The notes under the pieces: generated by a model | Told to the model about the DNA's origin: nothing | Databases searched by the model: none | What the model saw: the letters and a program-made list of their open reading frames with translations, nothing else | Shown: piece by piece, positions 11,881 to 22,370 of the stretch | Layout of the letters: every line of letters starts with the position of its first letter | Numbering within the stretch: the first letter of the stretch is position 1 | Assembly: GCF_048544455.1 (NCBI RefSeq) | Contig: NC_133537.1 | Coordinates: 68,915,634 to 68,979,633, forward strand | Length of the DNA stretch: 64,000 nucleotides | Origin: Silene latifolia | Lineage: Eukaryota > Streptophyta > Magnoliopsida > Caryophyllales > Caryophyllaceae | Direction of reading: 5' to 3' | Position numbers and translations under genes: made by a program

Positions 11881-12816
11881 TTTCTATCTTAAACTCTTTA
11901 TTTCCCTAATCTTTTTCATTTCCCTCCTAACTTCCGTCTAAACTCCCCTTATTGCGATTTCTTTTCCCCCAAATCCCCAATTTCTTGCCCAAATTTATCA
12001 AATCAAACACCTACATTTTCTTCCTAGTTAATTAATCCTCCATAGCCCCTTGTTTTCCCCCTTTTTTGTGTTCGTTTTCACGGTTTTCCAAGGGGATTAG
12101 GGTTTGCGGTTTTGTCGATCAAAATTCCGCCATTGTTGCTTGTTTTTGGGGTTTAATTGCTTCTTGTAGGTTAATCATCATCAAGTAAGTATTTATATCA
12201 CTCTCTTTGCATTTTCTCTTGATTCAATTCGAATTTTTTGAGGTGATATTGAATTAGGGGCTCGAAAATTCCATGTCTAGTTGAATTTCTTCAATTAAAT
12301 TGTGTTTAATTGCCCTTGTTTAGCTTGATGATGATATTTTGGCATCTCCTCACTATTTTTGCATGATGAATTCGAATTTTGCGCGATTTCCGCGATTAGG
12401 GTTCCTGTGAGTCGAAGTTTATCGACTGTAAGACGGTCTTTACGCTGCCATGCTATGCCTAACTGCAGTTCTTGACTACCTTTTGCTGCTGTTATCTGTG
12501 TTCCCGTCCCCTATCGCCATTACTTGATGTACTTTATTAGGAATTTCGCGTTGTGAGTGGACATTCTTGACTGCCCAGAGCCATACATGTCTAAATTCTG
12601 GTTTCATGCTATTTTAGCCCTTTTGCAGTCGCGGTTTATCATATTATCGCCACCCACATGCTGCTTTTCGAAATTTTTGAGGAATTGTTGATTTCTGGAA
12701 GTCGAATTTTCCGACTAATAGGGCTATTCTTTTTGCTGTCACATGTTGGTTAGCGGTTGTTTTAACCACGGTTAGCAGCATATTTTCTTATCCATGCCCT
12801 TTTGACACTTTGCAGG
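11880..12816 (+). promoter_or_regulatory. Gene-like leader with probable 5'-UTR intron ahead of the C 3' ORF
   Basis: 11880-12184 is a pyrimidine-rich, AUG-poor stretch resembling a plant 5' UTR, including ATTAGGGTTTGCGG near 12097. A consensus donor (AAGTAAGT, GT at 12185) and an acceptor (TTTGCAG ending 12815) bracket a 631-bp AT-rich intron. The acceptor lies one base before the ATG at 12817. This suggests the 3' ORF is made from its own spliced mRNA. Inference from signals only. Confidence 0.5.
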
Positions 12817-14614
12817 ATGGACGCGAGCTCTCTTCCTTCTACTAGTACGTCCTCCAGCTCTTCTGTGAGCGAGCAAGTGGCCCCTGCTGCTGCCACTAGC
12901 TCTACCTTGGTCACCACTACGGCACCTGTTTTACTTGTCTCAGCTGCAGGGACAGTCTACGGCACCTGTTTTACTTGTCTCAGCTGCAGGGACAGTCTAC
13001 GGCGCACCAAGCTCACCTGGGAGCTCGGTTCAGACTTCACCAGCCATCACTCCCAGGCCTTTCTCTTTGCTGGCTTGCGGCTTCAGACCCCGTTTTCCGC
13101 AGCTCGGTATGGTGCCACCGAGGACCCACCAGCAGGCTAGCCAGCTAGCCCTCACTTCCAGCCCGTCTGAGGCTGTTGTTACGGGAGAGGGCGCTATCGC
13201 GCCTGTACCGAAGATGCCCACGGTACGTTTCACTTCGGAGGCTCACCGGACACGGTTAGTTTCTTTACTTCGTTGCCCCCTCTCCTCTACCCGTTTCCTT
13301 GCGCGGACTGACCTAGAGACCTTAGGCATTTACGAGGAGGTCTGTAGTTTGTTGAACGGGACGGGTATGTCGGGTTTGATTACCATGCAGGAGGCTACCA
13401 TTCGTACCCTTACGTACGAGTTCTTTAGCTCCTATTCCTTTGACACCGACTCTTACGCCGCTGACCACTCCAGTTCCTGTATTTACTTTCGACTCCGCAA
13501 CGAGTCTCATCACTGGACTTTGGCTCAGTTTGGGCAGGTTTTAGGCCTAGTTAGTGACGGCCTCACTGCCCCACCTCGAGACCTTCTTCAGCCACTCTGG
13601 GCTGCGCTTACTCACACTCCCTTCCACTCACGGAAGGGAGCTCACATTCACTTACCTGCGCCTCGTTACTACTTGCGTCTGTTAGGAGAGACCATCTTTG
13701 GGCGCCCTGAGTCCAACAACGTGACCAACACTGAGCTAGCGATTCTCGCGGGGTACCTCAACATTGACTATGGTACCCCGTTTATTCTCAACATTGCCTA
13801 TCTGGTAGCTCAGCATTGGAACGGTATTGGGACTCGGGTCAAGACCGCTATTGTCTGCGGCGGGCTAGTGACGAGGATCACCCGCCACCTTTACCCTACT
13901 GACACTTCACTCACTGCACCCGACGAGGTGGCTTACCTTGACCTGGAGGCCATGGGTGTCTTGACCTGGTTCCCGAGGGCGAAGGGGAGCGCGAGGACGT
14001 GGAAGATCTGTGGTTCCACGTCTGTTACCTTGTCGTGCTCTACCCTTCCGCCACTTTTACCGCTCCCTACTGCTGCTGAGGGAGCGAGGCCACCTCCACC
14101 TACCTACCACCTTACCTTCACCCCTCCCTCCTCTTCTTCTAAGAAGAGGAAGCTAGAGGCCGGAGCCTCTTCTAGCTCCCAGGCTCAGACTCAGGCTCAG
14201 GCTGGACCGACACCCACGCCTCAGCCTACACCTTCACTCACTCCACCCCCACTTGACCCTCCTTCTGGTTCGGCTTTTCCGGCCAATTTTGTCTGCCCTC
14301 CTGCTTTAGAGGCGCCCGAGGATATGTGCAGGTACCTTACTGAGATGAGGCGGGATATGGCTTTAGCTGTATTCCCGCTTTACGAGTTCCATATCCGAGG
14401 GCGACCGATTCCGAGGGGTGGCCGCATCCTTCCTTCTACCGATACCCGGCGGACGGGTACCCTCCGTCTTCTTCGACTCGGAGGAGGAGCCGGAGGAGAC
14501 GGCAGCAGCACGAGAGGTGCGGCTACGGGCAGAGCGAGCAGCGGCGGCGAGAGCGCCAGAGAGGAGGCGAGTGATCCCCGTTCGTACCCAACCCGGAGGA
14601 CTGGTTGGAGGTGA
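12817..14614 (+). pseudogene. Athila 3' ORF (ATHILA ORF-1-like), broken by a 40-bp tandem duplication
   Basis: The large ORF in the env-like position of element C. It starts MDASSLPSTSTSSSS at 12817. A perfect 40-bp tandem duplication (12921-12960 and 12961-13000) shifts the frame, so the original start reads only to 13140 while the main frame stays open from 12935. The body, about residues 90-380 of the open frame, contains CIYFRLRNESHHWTLAQFGQ and YLNIDYGTPFILNIAYLVAQ, typical of the plant retrotransposon ORF family listed as ATHILA ORF-1 (PF03078). It then has SKKRKLEAG and a Pro/Thr/Gln-rich tail. Near 14410-14600 a different frame (from 14418) looks more protein-like, so a second frameshift is possible. 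No envelope-type membrane segment seen. Biochemical role unknown. Confidence 0.7.
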
Positions 14615-16494
14615 CGACCGAGTCTCCCCTTGTTTGTTCTTGGTTTGGGGAGACTGTTTTGTTGAGTCGGAGTACGAGAGACGGCGGTGCCGACGACGAG
14701 TAGCTATTGGTCTACTCACTTCCCCGATTTTCGTTTGGTTTGGGGAAGTTCGTGTTTTGTATGTCTTCTTACTCTTTTTATTTTGTCTCCTTTATTTTTA
14801 TTCTATTTTTATTTTATTGGTTGTGTACCCCCATCCCCCATTTTTCTGCTGGTGTATGCTGGAGGACAACGAGGGCGTTGTCCGTTTTGGTTTGGGGAGG
14901 GTATTGCATCCTTTTGAGTCTGCATCTGCATTTGTTTTGCATTCACGTTTAATTTTTCAGTTTGCATTTGTTGTTTATTTTCAAAAAAATCAAAAATCCA
15001 AAAAAAAATTAGAAAATTTCAAAAATTCAAAAAATTTCACGTTTATTTTTGCATTTAGGTTGAGTCGGAACGGTAGATTCCCGTGATGAAATTGCACTTA
15101 ACTTGTCAATTCACTTGAGCCTTGCACTTTATTGATGGTTTTTAGCTTTGTCATACGCATAGTCTACGAATTTCTGTTCAAATAATAGCTGACTGTTTAG
15201 ACTTGACCTGATAAACTGGCAAACTACTTAAAAATTCTGAGTTTTAGAGCCATAACTGGTGCCATTCATGACCAGTTCATTAGGAATTTTTGAGAGTAGT
15301 ACTCCTTGCATAGCATGTTTGTCTCATTTGCACATTTATGACATTCAATTTCTCGTCAAATGCACATATTCGGGTTTGTGGTTGGTGTCACATGCAGGGA
15401 GGGTCTTGCAATTCCCCTTCTTTATATATCTTCACCCATTTAGCTCCACTTTAGCCAAAACTTGCCTTTTTGACCCATTAGCTACACTCCAAACTGAGCC
15501 TGCCTAGTCAAGCTAGTTAGTTTGTCCTTTTGTGGTATGTTTTTCCATTGCAGTTTGGCCTGTCTCTCTTGTTGGAGTTGGTGTTGTATTAAGGAAGGAG
15601 AAAAAAAAGAAAAAGAAAAAAAGTACTGAAAAAGAAAAAAAACGTGAAGAAGAAAAAGAAAAAAAACGTGAAGAAGAAAAAGAAAAAAAAAAAAGAAAAG
15701 AAAATGAAAAAAAATGAGATTCACGTGAACAAAAGAAAAAGAGAAAAATTGTGAAAAAATGATTGTCCCCTCTTGTCAGAGTTGAGAAGATGTTTGAAGA
15801 TGTACAATCGACAAGAGGGTTGGTTGTTTCGAGTTAGTGATTCAGACGATATGTTTAAAAAGGGAACTTTGTGACCGTCGACTCCTCTACTCTTATTCCA
15901 TATCTTTTTGAGGAGATTGTGCTTCCGATCTAGTGAGTTTTGTGCCATGAAGGGCACCTGTGTTAGTCTTTCGGTCGGTTTGAGATCCGGATGGTTTATT
16001 ATGGTCTGTTAGGAACTAGCTTGACGCTTTTACCTCCACATTTCCATAACTTGTATTGCCTTTTCTCACCTGAACCTCACTATTCCCATATTATTTGCAA
16101 ACCCTACATTTGTGACGGACATTATTGGTTGGAGTGTGTGCATTAGTACTTGAATTGTCTTTCATTTTTGTTGCATGCATGCTATGTAGGTCGTAATTAG
16201 GTGAGTGACTGTCCTTCTTCTCTCTTTTACATATAACATTTGCCCTTTGCTTCATGAGAGAAGAGTGACCACGTGAGAGTCCGGTTTTGTTGGTCTTGCA
16301 AGGTCGATAGGTCGGCTTTATTTACGAACGACTTATAATTCGTTTGCGTATTGACGCCTAGCTTTAATGTTGATTTTGTTGCATTAAATTGGTTCAAGTA
16401 GACAAGTTAAGCTAGCTACGAGTTATCATTTCCGTTCCATTAGTTTAGTTTTGAGTTTACTCGAGGGCGAGTAAAGGTTTGGTTTGGGAAGATT
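14615..16494 (+). other. Element C 3' untranslated region with purine tract and polypurine tract
   Basis: Non-coding. Copies of TTTGGTTTGGGGA-type sequence occur near 14640, 14736, 14889 and 16478; the last directly precedes the 3' LTR and acts as polypurine tract. At 15591-15718 the plus strand is almost pure A/G, built from GAAAAAG and GTGAAGAAGAAAAA units. No protein-coding frame is convincing. Confidence 0.65.
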
Positions 16495-17981
16495 TGATAC
16501 GTGCCTAATGTATAGTCTTTTTGGCCTATTTCAAAGACGTATTTCCATGCATTTCTATGCTATTTTTATAGTATTTTGCCCCGAATTGGCTACTTTGGTG
16601 TATTTTGTCCTTTTTGTAGGGATAATCGCGGAAGTAGCGGAACCATGCCCTTTTTCTGTCCTTTTTGCATGCATTTAGAGGAGACGGGAGTATCCCAGAG
16701 TGAGATGTTGCACTGAGAAGTGTCGTCGCACGCATTACGAGGTACTTGGGTGAAGACGTAAGCTGAATTGAAGATCCAAGTGGTCTATCGAATGTTTGGA
16801 GGACGATCGAAGGGTTCCAAGGCTCCTTAAGGCTCGATCGAGAGGCTCATTCCTCGATCGAGTAGTCCTGCACTGACCAAGACCTCGATCGAGTGACCAG
16901 TTGTTCGATCGAGGAGGTTCTGCTGAGCTGATGGTCGATCGAGTAGTCTAATCTACTCGATCGAGAGGCTTTTGACGCTATGGGCTTTAATTAGCCGTGT
17001 TTGGTTTATTCTGGATAACACTTAGACTTTTCCTATTTAACCAAGTATTACTAGGTTAATTAGGTATCACTTTTTACTCTAAGACTATCTCTTTTTACTA
17101 TGATTCATATTAGAAAAACCCTATGTTACTTTTTACGTTGCTTTCACCTTGGGATTATTGCCTTTTCGGATTTCGTTCTTTACGTAGGAATTTCTCGGAT
17201 TGTAATTCTCTTCCCCTTTTTAATAATAATTAACCTTCTTTTGTTGTTTTAATTCCTGTTTTATGTTATTGTTTTCATTCCTTCTTGCCCTAATCATTAT
17301 CATTGCTCTTTATTATTATTCCGCTATGTTTTTCATTGAAATTTACATCTTTGTTAGATTAGTTATGAATATGAGTAGCTAAACCTCTTCATGTTGGGAT
17401 TAGGGGATCTGCGGTAGAATAATGACGACGTAGTAAATGAATTAGACGAACCGATTTAAGAGACTCTGTCACTATAGCAATATAAGCGTAATCACCGACC
17501 TAGTTGAGTGCACGCTTCTATGTCACCTATTAAACGGCTACAATTAACCCTGGATCGAAAGATTGGATTAAATAGGCCTGCTATAAACAGTAGACTACCC
17601 TAATGAGGACGAAAGCTAAGTTAGTGGTGTTTTAGGGTGGGAAGTGGACCGAAAGGACCTTCTAATATCCGTCTCACATTAGTTCGTCCGAGTCATTTCT
17701 TCGCTAAGTTGTTAAACCGTTGTGAACCGAAGTCCCGACATGCCTCTCTCTTATTGATAGTTTAATTCATTTTCCTGCTTATCTGCTTTCCTCTTTATTT
17801 CTCTTCCTTCAAACTCCGTAGTTAGAAACCAAAAATTAATCAACCCCAATTGTTACTTTAGAATTAGGAATAGATAGCTGTAGTTAGATTCCTCCCTGTG
17901 GATTCGATACTCGACTGCCTCTACTACATATTAGTTGAGACCGTTAGGTTTATTTTTGACAGGTACGCGACAGACGTGTCA
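16495..17981 (+). repeat. 3' LTR of element C
   Basis: A 1,487-bp partner of the 5' LTR with the same TGATACGTGC start, GTGTCA end and CGATCGA cluster (about 16803-16965). It is followed by ATGGT, then by minus-strand coding sequence of element A. Confidence 0.93.
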
Positions 17982-17986
17982 ATGGT
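17982..17986. repeat. Right target-site duplication of element C (ATGGT)
   Basis: The exact match of 6805-6809. Discounting one copy puts the two halves of element A's frame in register. Confidence 0.95.
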
Positions 17987-19573
17987 GACGGCTTGGACTC
18001 AATTGATGCAGCTTCGATGTTGTCGGGGATAAAGTAGCAGTCCTGGAAGACTTCCACTCCCGGGTACCTAGCCTTTACCACAGAGTCATAGATTGGCTCC
18101 GGAAAGCCATGGGAGGGCTCGGACTCTCCCTCGGGGACAAAGTATCCGTTGATAGTCAGATGGTAGGGACGAAGGATGACTCCGTGCTTCTTGCGTTTTC
18201 GGACTAGGAGGTTCATCTTCTGGATATCTTCGTCGGTGGGTTCGTATCCCAGCCCAAAGGGAATGTTGAGGACCTTAGCCTGTTTCAAAGGAGGCAATGG
18301 GTCCTTTAGTGGATTGAGCGGCAAACCCGAAAAGTAGCCCTGACGCATCATAATACGGTTGACCGTGAGGTTGGTGAACGGGTCACAATCAGAGGGCGTC
18401 AATTCATCAGTTATGGCGTTCACGGCTTGGAAACCCCACATTTCATTGTCGTCCTCCTCAATGGCTTGGGAGGCCATCCCCTTTCTCATAACCGCTTTGA
18501 TTGGGGAAGCGGGAATCGTGATCGTTCTCCCGTTGAAGGGGACCCCGATCTTCTGGTGGAGAGTTGAGGTGACCGCCTTGACGGCGTGAATCCAGGGACG
18601 TCCCAGGAGCATGTTGAAGGACGCGTCGTTGTCGACCACTTGAAAACTGGTTTGTCTTTCCAGTGCTCCGGTTGCGACGGTCAAAGTGATAAGCCCGGCG
18701 ACCTTGCGACGAGTGCCGTCGTAGGCGCATACTCCTTGATTCGTTGGGATCAAATCAGATTCCTTGATACCCAGCCAGTGGGCAGTTTTTAGAGAAATGA
18801 CATTCACGGCGGAATCGTCATCCACGTGGACCATGGGTATATTTTTTTGGAGGCATTGTACGGTGATATACAGGGCCAGGTTATGATTGGCTCCGAACGG
18901 AGGGATGTCCTCGTCGGAGAAGACGACCAGGTTGTTCAGATCAGGGGCGTCCCTGGTCATGTGCGCCACTATTTCTTCTGGGGAAGAGGTAGAGGGCACG
19001 GTTAATTTTCCCAAGGCCTGCAGCAAGGTCTGTCGATGCTCAAAAGACGTTGCGATCAGTTGCCAAATTGAGATTTCGGCTTTTGCTTTCTGGAGCTGTT
19101 TCAGGATTGAGTTTTCGGGGGCCTTTGGCCGAGTGTCCACCCGGGACGATTTGGTCATTCGTTGTTGGAACGACCGTTGGATTGTTCGGATTCTGATAGG
19201 GACGTCCGGACCGGGTGAGATGTCCGATTTCTTTCGCCCGTTTCTCCTTCCCTGGGATGACATAGACATCCTCAACATCATCTTTCCATATGCCGTTAAT
19301 TTCGGAGTCTCGAGGATACCTTGGAGGGGTATTCCTCGGTGGGTAGTTCTTGTGGGGAATACTTTTGTGAGGGCGATTTTTATGGGGGGTAGTTATTTTG
19401 AGGGTAGTTATTTTGAGGGTGATTTTTGTGGGGTCTATGCCAGAATGGTCGCGGGAGCAATCCATCCGGGGGTGGGTAGTTTTGAAGGCTTGGGGAATTC
19501 TCCCTTGGGCGCGGTGTTGGGGGATCGAAGATGAGTCGACGGTAGGCGTCGTCGAGTCGGGTGATTCTCTCAT
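17987..19573 (-). pseudogene. Element A protease region, frameshifted and interrupted
   Basis: Two overlapping minus-strand frames carry this Tat-type region. The first (19573-19040) includes LTRSGRPYQNPNNP, common at the start of the Tat pol frame. The second (19281 to the insertion point) includes QLQKAKAEISIWQL and the aspartic protease: IPMVHVDDDSAVNVISL, AYDGTRRKVAG, and FNMLLGRPWIHA. The catalytic motif reads Asp-Asp-Asp where Asp-Asp-Gly or Asp-Ser-Gly is expected, so the active-site glycine is lost. The frame runs to the ATGGT site at 17982-17986, is cut by element C, and resumes at 6809. Confidence 0.8.
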
Positions 19574-20798
19574 AGAGGCTGGCTATGGCCTCCTCAACTT
19601 GCTGAAACATAGTGAGCATAGTGGCAGCACTAAACACAAACACTCCGTCTGAAGGATCCTTTTCCAAAGCATTCACCTCGTCGTCAACTGGCAGGATGAG
19701 GTGAGAGCAGTCTAGGGTCGGCTCATCGTCAGAGATGGCGTAAATTCCCAGAGGATTCGTCTTGTTATTCGGCTTAGTTGGTGGGGGTAAAGGCAAATCT
19801 CCCTTCTCATTCATGTCTTGAATAAGGTGCTTGAGCTTGAAGCAATTTTCGGTATCATGCCCTTTCCCTCGATGATACTGACAGTAGGCGTTGGGGTTCC
19901 AAAACCGGGACTTCTTGGCATCGCTCGGATCTGGGGTGGGTCCGATCGGTTGTAACTTCCCCTGGTCCATGAGCCTTTTCAGGGCACTTGCATAAGTCGA
20001 CCCTATGTTGGTGAACACTCTCTGGGAGCGCTCAGTTTTCTTAGCAGATGGTTCGACGAGGTTGACCTCATCAATCTTGTCCGTCTGACCGTAAGGGCGA
20101 GATCCGGTTGAGGTGGATCCCTGGTAACCTCTGCCAGTAGTCTTGGCTAAGACACCCTTTCGGAGGTCGTACTCAATACGTGTCCCCAGAATCTGCAGAT
20201 CTTGAAAAGTCTTGATATTCTGATACCTCAGTAGGTTGGCATAAACTGAGCGGAGATTGTTGACAAACTTTTCCACCAGAGTTGATTCACTCGGCTTACT
20301 GACCAATTGAGTACTCACCCTCCTCCAACGGGTTAGGAACTCAGTGAACCCTTCCTTGTCATTTTGGGTTAGCACTTCGAGAGTACGGGTGTTGGCCTGG
20401 ATCTCGACATTGTCGGCATACTGTTTGGCAAACTCAACTACGATCTCATCCCAAGTAGTAAGGTTTTTCGGATCAAGGGAGTAGTACCATTGGAGAGGAA
20501 TCGGCTCCAAAGAGGATGGGAATATCCGGGTAAAAAGTTCTTGTTTGACCCCCTTAATGGCCATGTAGTCCTTGAAAGCACGGATATGGTTGAGTGGGTC
20601 CTCCACTCCCTTGAACTTAGGCACATCGGTCAGGGTGAAGTTGTCAGGTAACTGGTCCCCAACAGGTTCGAACCTTCGGTTGTTCTCAAGATGGATATTG
20701 TTACCCCAGGCTAGGAGCTGTTCTTCCAAGAGTTTCAGTCTCTTCTCAGTTTCAGTCAGAGGTGGGGTATTATGTTCCCCAGTTTCCTTGTTCTCCAA
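19380..20798 (-). pseudogene. Element A Gag, Tat-like
   Basis: A 472-residue open frame starting MENKETGEHNTPPLTETEKR. The capsid-like gag domain, about residues 60-220, includes FKGVEDPLNHIRAFKDYM, LQWYYSLDPKNLTTWDEIV and FTEFLTRWRRVSTQLVSKPS. A knuckle near residue 310 reads YCQYHRGKGHDTENCFKLK, the CX3H-like form common in Tat elements. An adjacent Asn/Pro-rich run (about 19385-19440) is a short tandem repeat coding PQNNYPQNNYP-like sequence, and the frame is lost there. It belongs with the protease region in shifted frames, hence pseudogene. Confidence 0.82.
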
Positions 20799-22349
20799 GG
20801 CGTCGATACGGGTCTTGACGCGATCCAGGGTGACCTTAAGAGCGGTAGAAGGTGGCTAGATCGATCGGTTGTGACATCTCTGTTGTTATCATTGTTGTTG
20901 TTGGACGAAGCTGAAGACGGGGCCATGGCTCTGAGGCAAAAAAACGGCTCACATTACAACTCAATCCGACACGGTTCAAAGACTGAACGCAGACAACGCA
21001 AAGTACGAGACAAAGATCAGACTCAACAAGACGGGGCGACCGTGTGTGGTCCCCCGGTGCTGACTCGATTTATGACGTGACGGTGTTTGACCGAACCTTT
21101 GACACGAGTCCAACATGACGGCACGACGCCATTGGACGGGTCTTGTGGTAAGACGGCCCATAAGTAAAGACCCATAAGTACGTTTGCTTTGACTCGATAG
21201 ACACGAGGCGGAATTAGGATGGTGGACTGAAGTTTTCGAAAATAGAAATTTTCAAAAGATTCATTTGTCGCTTTAATGGGCGGCTTCTGAAGATAGAAAT
21301 CTCCGCAAGTCGATCAGTTGAAAGGGTCGTCTTAAGTTTATTTGCAAAAGATGGCTTGAGTTTGAGTCGGCTCGGAAAACAGTGCATTGTTTCCCAAGAC
21401 GGTTTTTGAAATTCAAAATTGTACGTTTTGAAAATCGAGTTTGAAATGTTTGAAGAGGTCTCGGGGACGGTGTATGGTCCTCGGGATCTCGAAAGTGTCT
21501 CGAGAAAAGGGTGTGTGCTTTTCTCGGGTTTTGAAAGAGCCATTGTCGATGCGAAACGGGTTAAAATTTGTGTCTAGACGCGGCGATTATAACGGCGTAA
21601 AAAGGTGATTTGAAATAGTTATACAAAACCGGGTTTGAAAATCGTCATTACGACGGCCTAGAAAGGCGTGTTGAAATGGTTATAAAAAACCGGGTTTAAA
21701 AATCGTCATTACGACGGCCTAGAGAGGCGTGTTGAAATGGTTATAAAAACCGGGTTTGAAAATCGTCATTACGACGGCCTAGAAAGGCGTGTTGAAATGG
21801 TTATACAAAACCGGGTTTGAAAATCGTCATTACGACGGCCTAGAAAGGCGTGCAACGGTCGGTGGAAGACCGAGGTTTGAAATGACCATTATAACAGCGC
21901 GAAAAGGTGATTTTGGAAGTTTGAAAATGACACGGAAGGACTTATGATCAAGTAGCACATAAGCACTCACAGTTCATTATATTATGCATTATGCTGACAC
22001 GGGTTTTGGCTTAAAAAGGTGGGTTACACACCAAGCAATCAAACCCCGATTTGCGAGAGGGATACCAATCCAAACAAAATGTGTAAGGAGGGTGCCCTAG
22101 CCTCGTGCTCGAAAGTGATGAAAGCTCTTTGACGAAACAGAAATGTGTAACGTCAACGGTATGCTTGAATCCATCGGGATTCGAAACGCGGGGATGAGAA
22201 AACTCATGCCGACGAGACGAGCTAATTGGTCAAAAAGGGTTAGGTTGTGGGCCCGGACAAGGAACCCGACCGTGACCGTAATATCAATTAATGCATTCCA
22301 ACCAAGACCTCGTTCGAGTCTCACCATCTAGGGATAAGTGTCCTAGTTT
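20799..22349 (-). other. Element A leader between primer-binding site and gag
   Basis: Non-coding leader in A's sense. It contains the 61-bp tandem array listed separately and no convincing ORF. A relative's leader extra ORF, as in some Ogre/Tat elements, is not visible. Confidence 0.6.
21607..21853. repeat. 61-bp tandem repeat, four copies
   Basis: Four consecutive units of about 61 bp, each with CCGGGTTT, AATCGTCATTACGACGGCC and AGGCGTGTTGAAATGG. A degenerate half-unit lies on each side. Copies differ by one to three bases, mostly in an A-run. They lie in A's leader. Confidence 0.9.
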
Positions 22350-22368
22350 TCCCCAGCGGAGTCGCCAA
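22350..22368 (-). promoter_or_regulatory. Primer-binding site of element A
   Basis: On the minus strand TTGGCGACTCCGCTGGGGA follows the LTR end by two bases. From the second base it is the complement of a tRNA 3' end closing in CCA. A similar GGTGGCGACTCC sits inside the LTR near 22527-22540. Confidence 0.8.
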
Positions 22369-22370
22369 TC

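Larger units (their letters stand above)
6810..17981 (+). mobile_element. Element C: Athila-like Ty3/gypsy element without pol, 11.17 kb
   Basis: Near-identical LTRs (6810-8299 and 16495-17981) open TGATACGTGC and close GACGTGTCA, flanked by ATGGT target duplications. The primer-binding site TGGCGCCGTTGCCGGGGA (8305-8322) matches the complement of a plant tRNA-Asp 3' end, as is usual for Athila. Inside are an intact gag (8427-10445), a frameshifted protease region (10446-11178), a pyrimidine-rich leader, a large 3' ORF (12817-14614) and a long 3' region. No reverse transcriptase, RNase H or integrase motif appears in any frame between 11,178 and 12,817, so the copy is non-autonomous. It is the youngest layer here. 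Confidence 0.92.

Noticed and set aside
12817-14614. Envelope glycoprotein in the 3' ORF of element C
   Set aside because: The position is env-like, but I see no signal peptide, membrane anchor or cleavage site. It fits the ATHILA ORF-1 type family instead.
14418-15086. A 222-residue plus-strand ORF
   Set aside because: Its first part may be the true frame of the C 3' ORF tail after a frameshift, but the rest is low-complexity Phe/Leu-rich translation of untranslated DNA.
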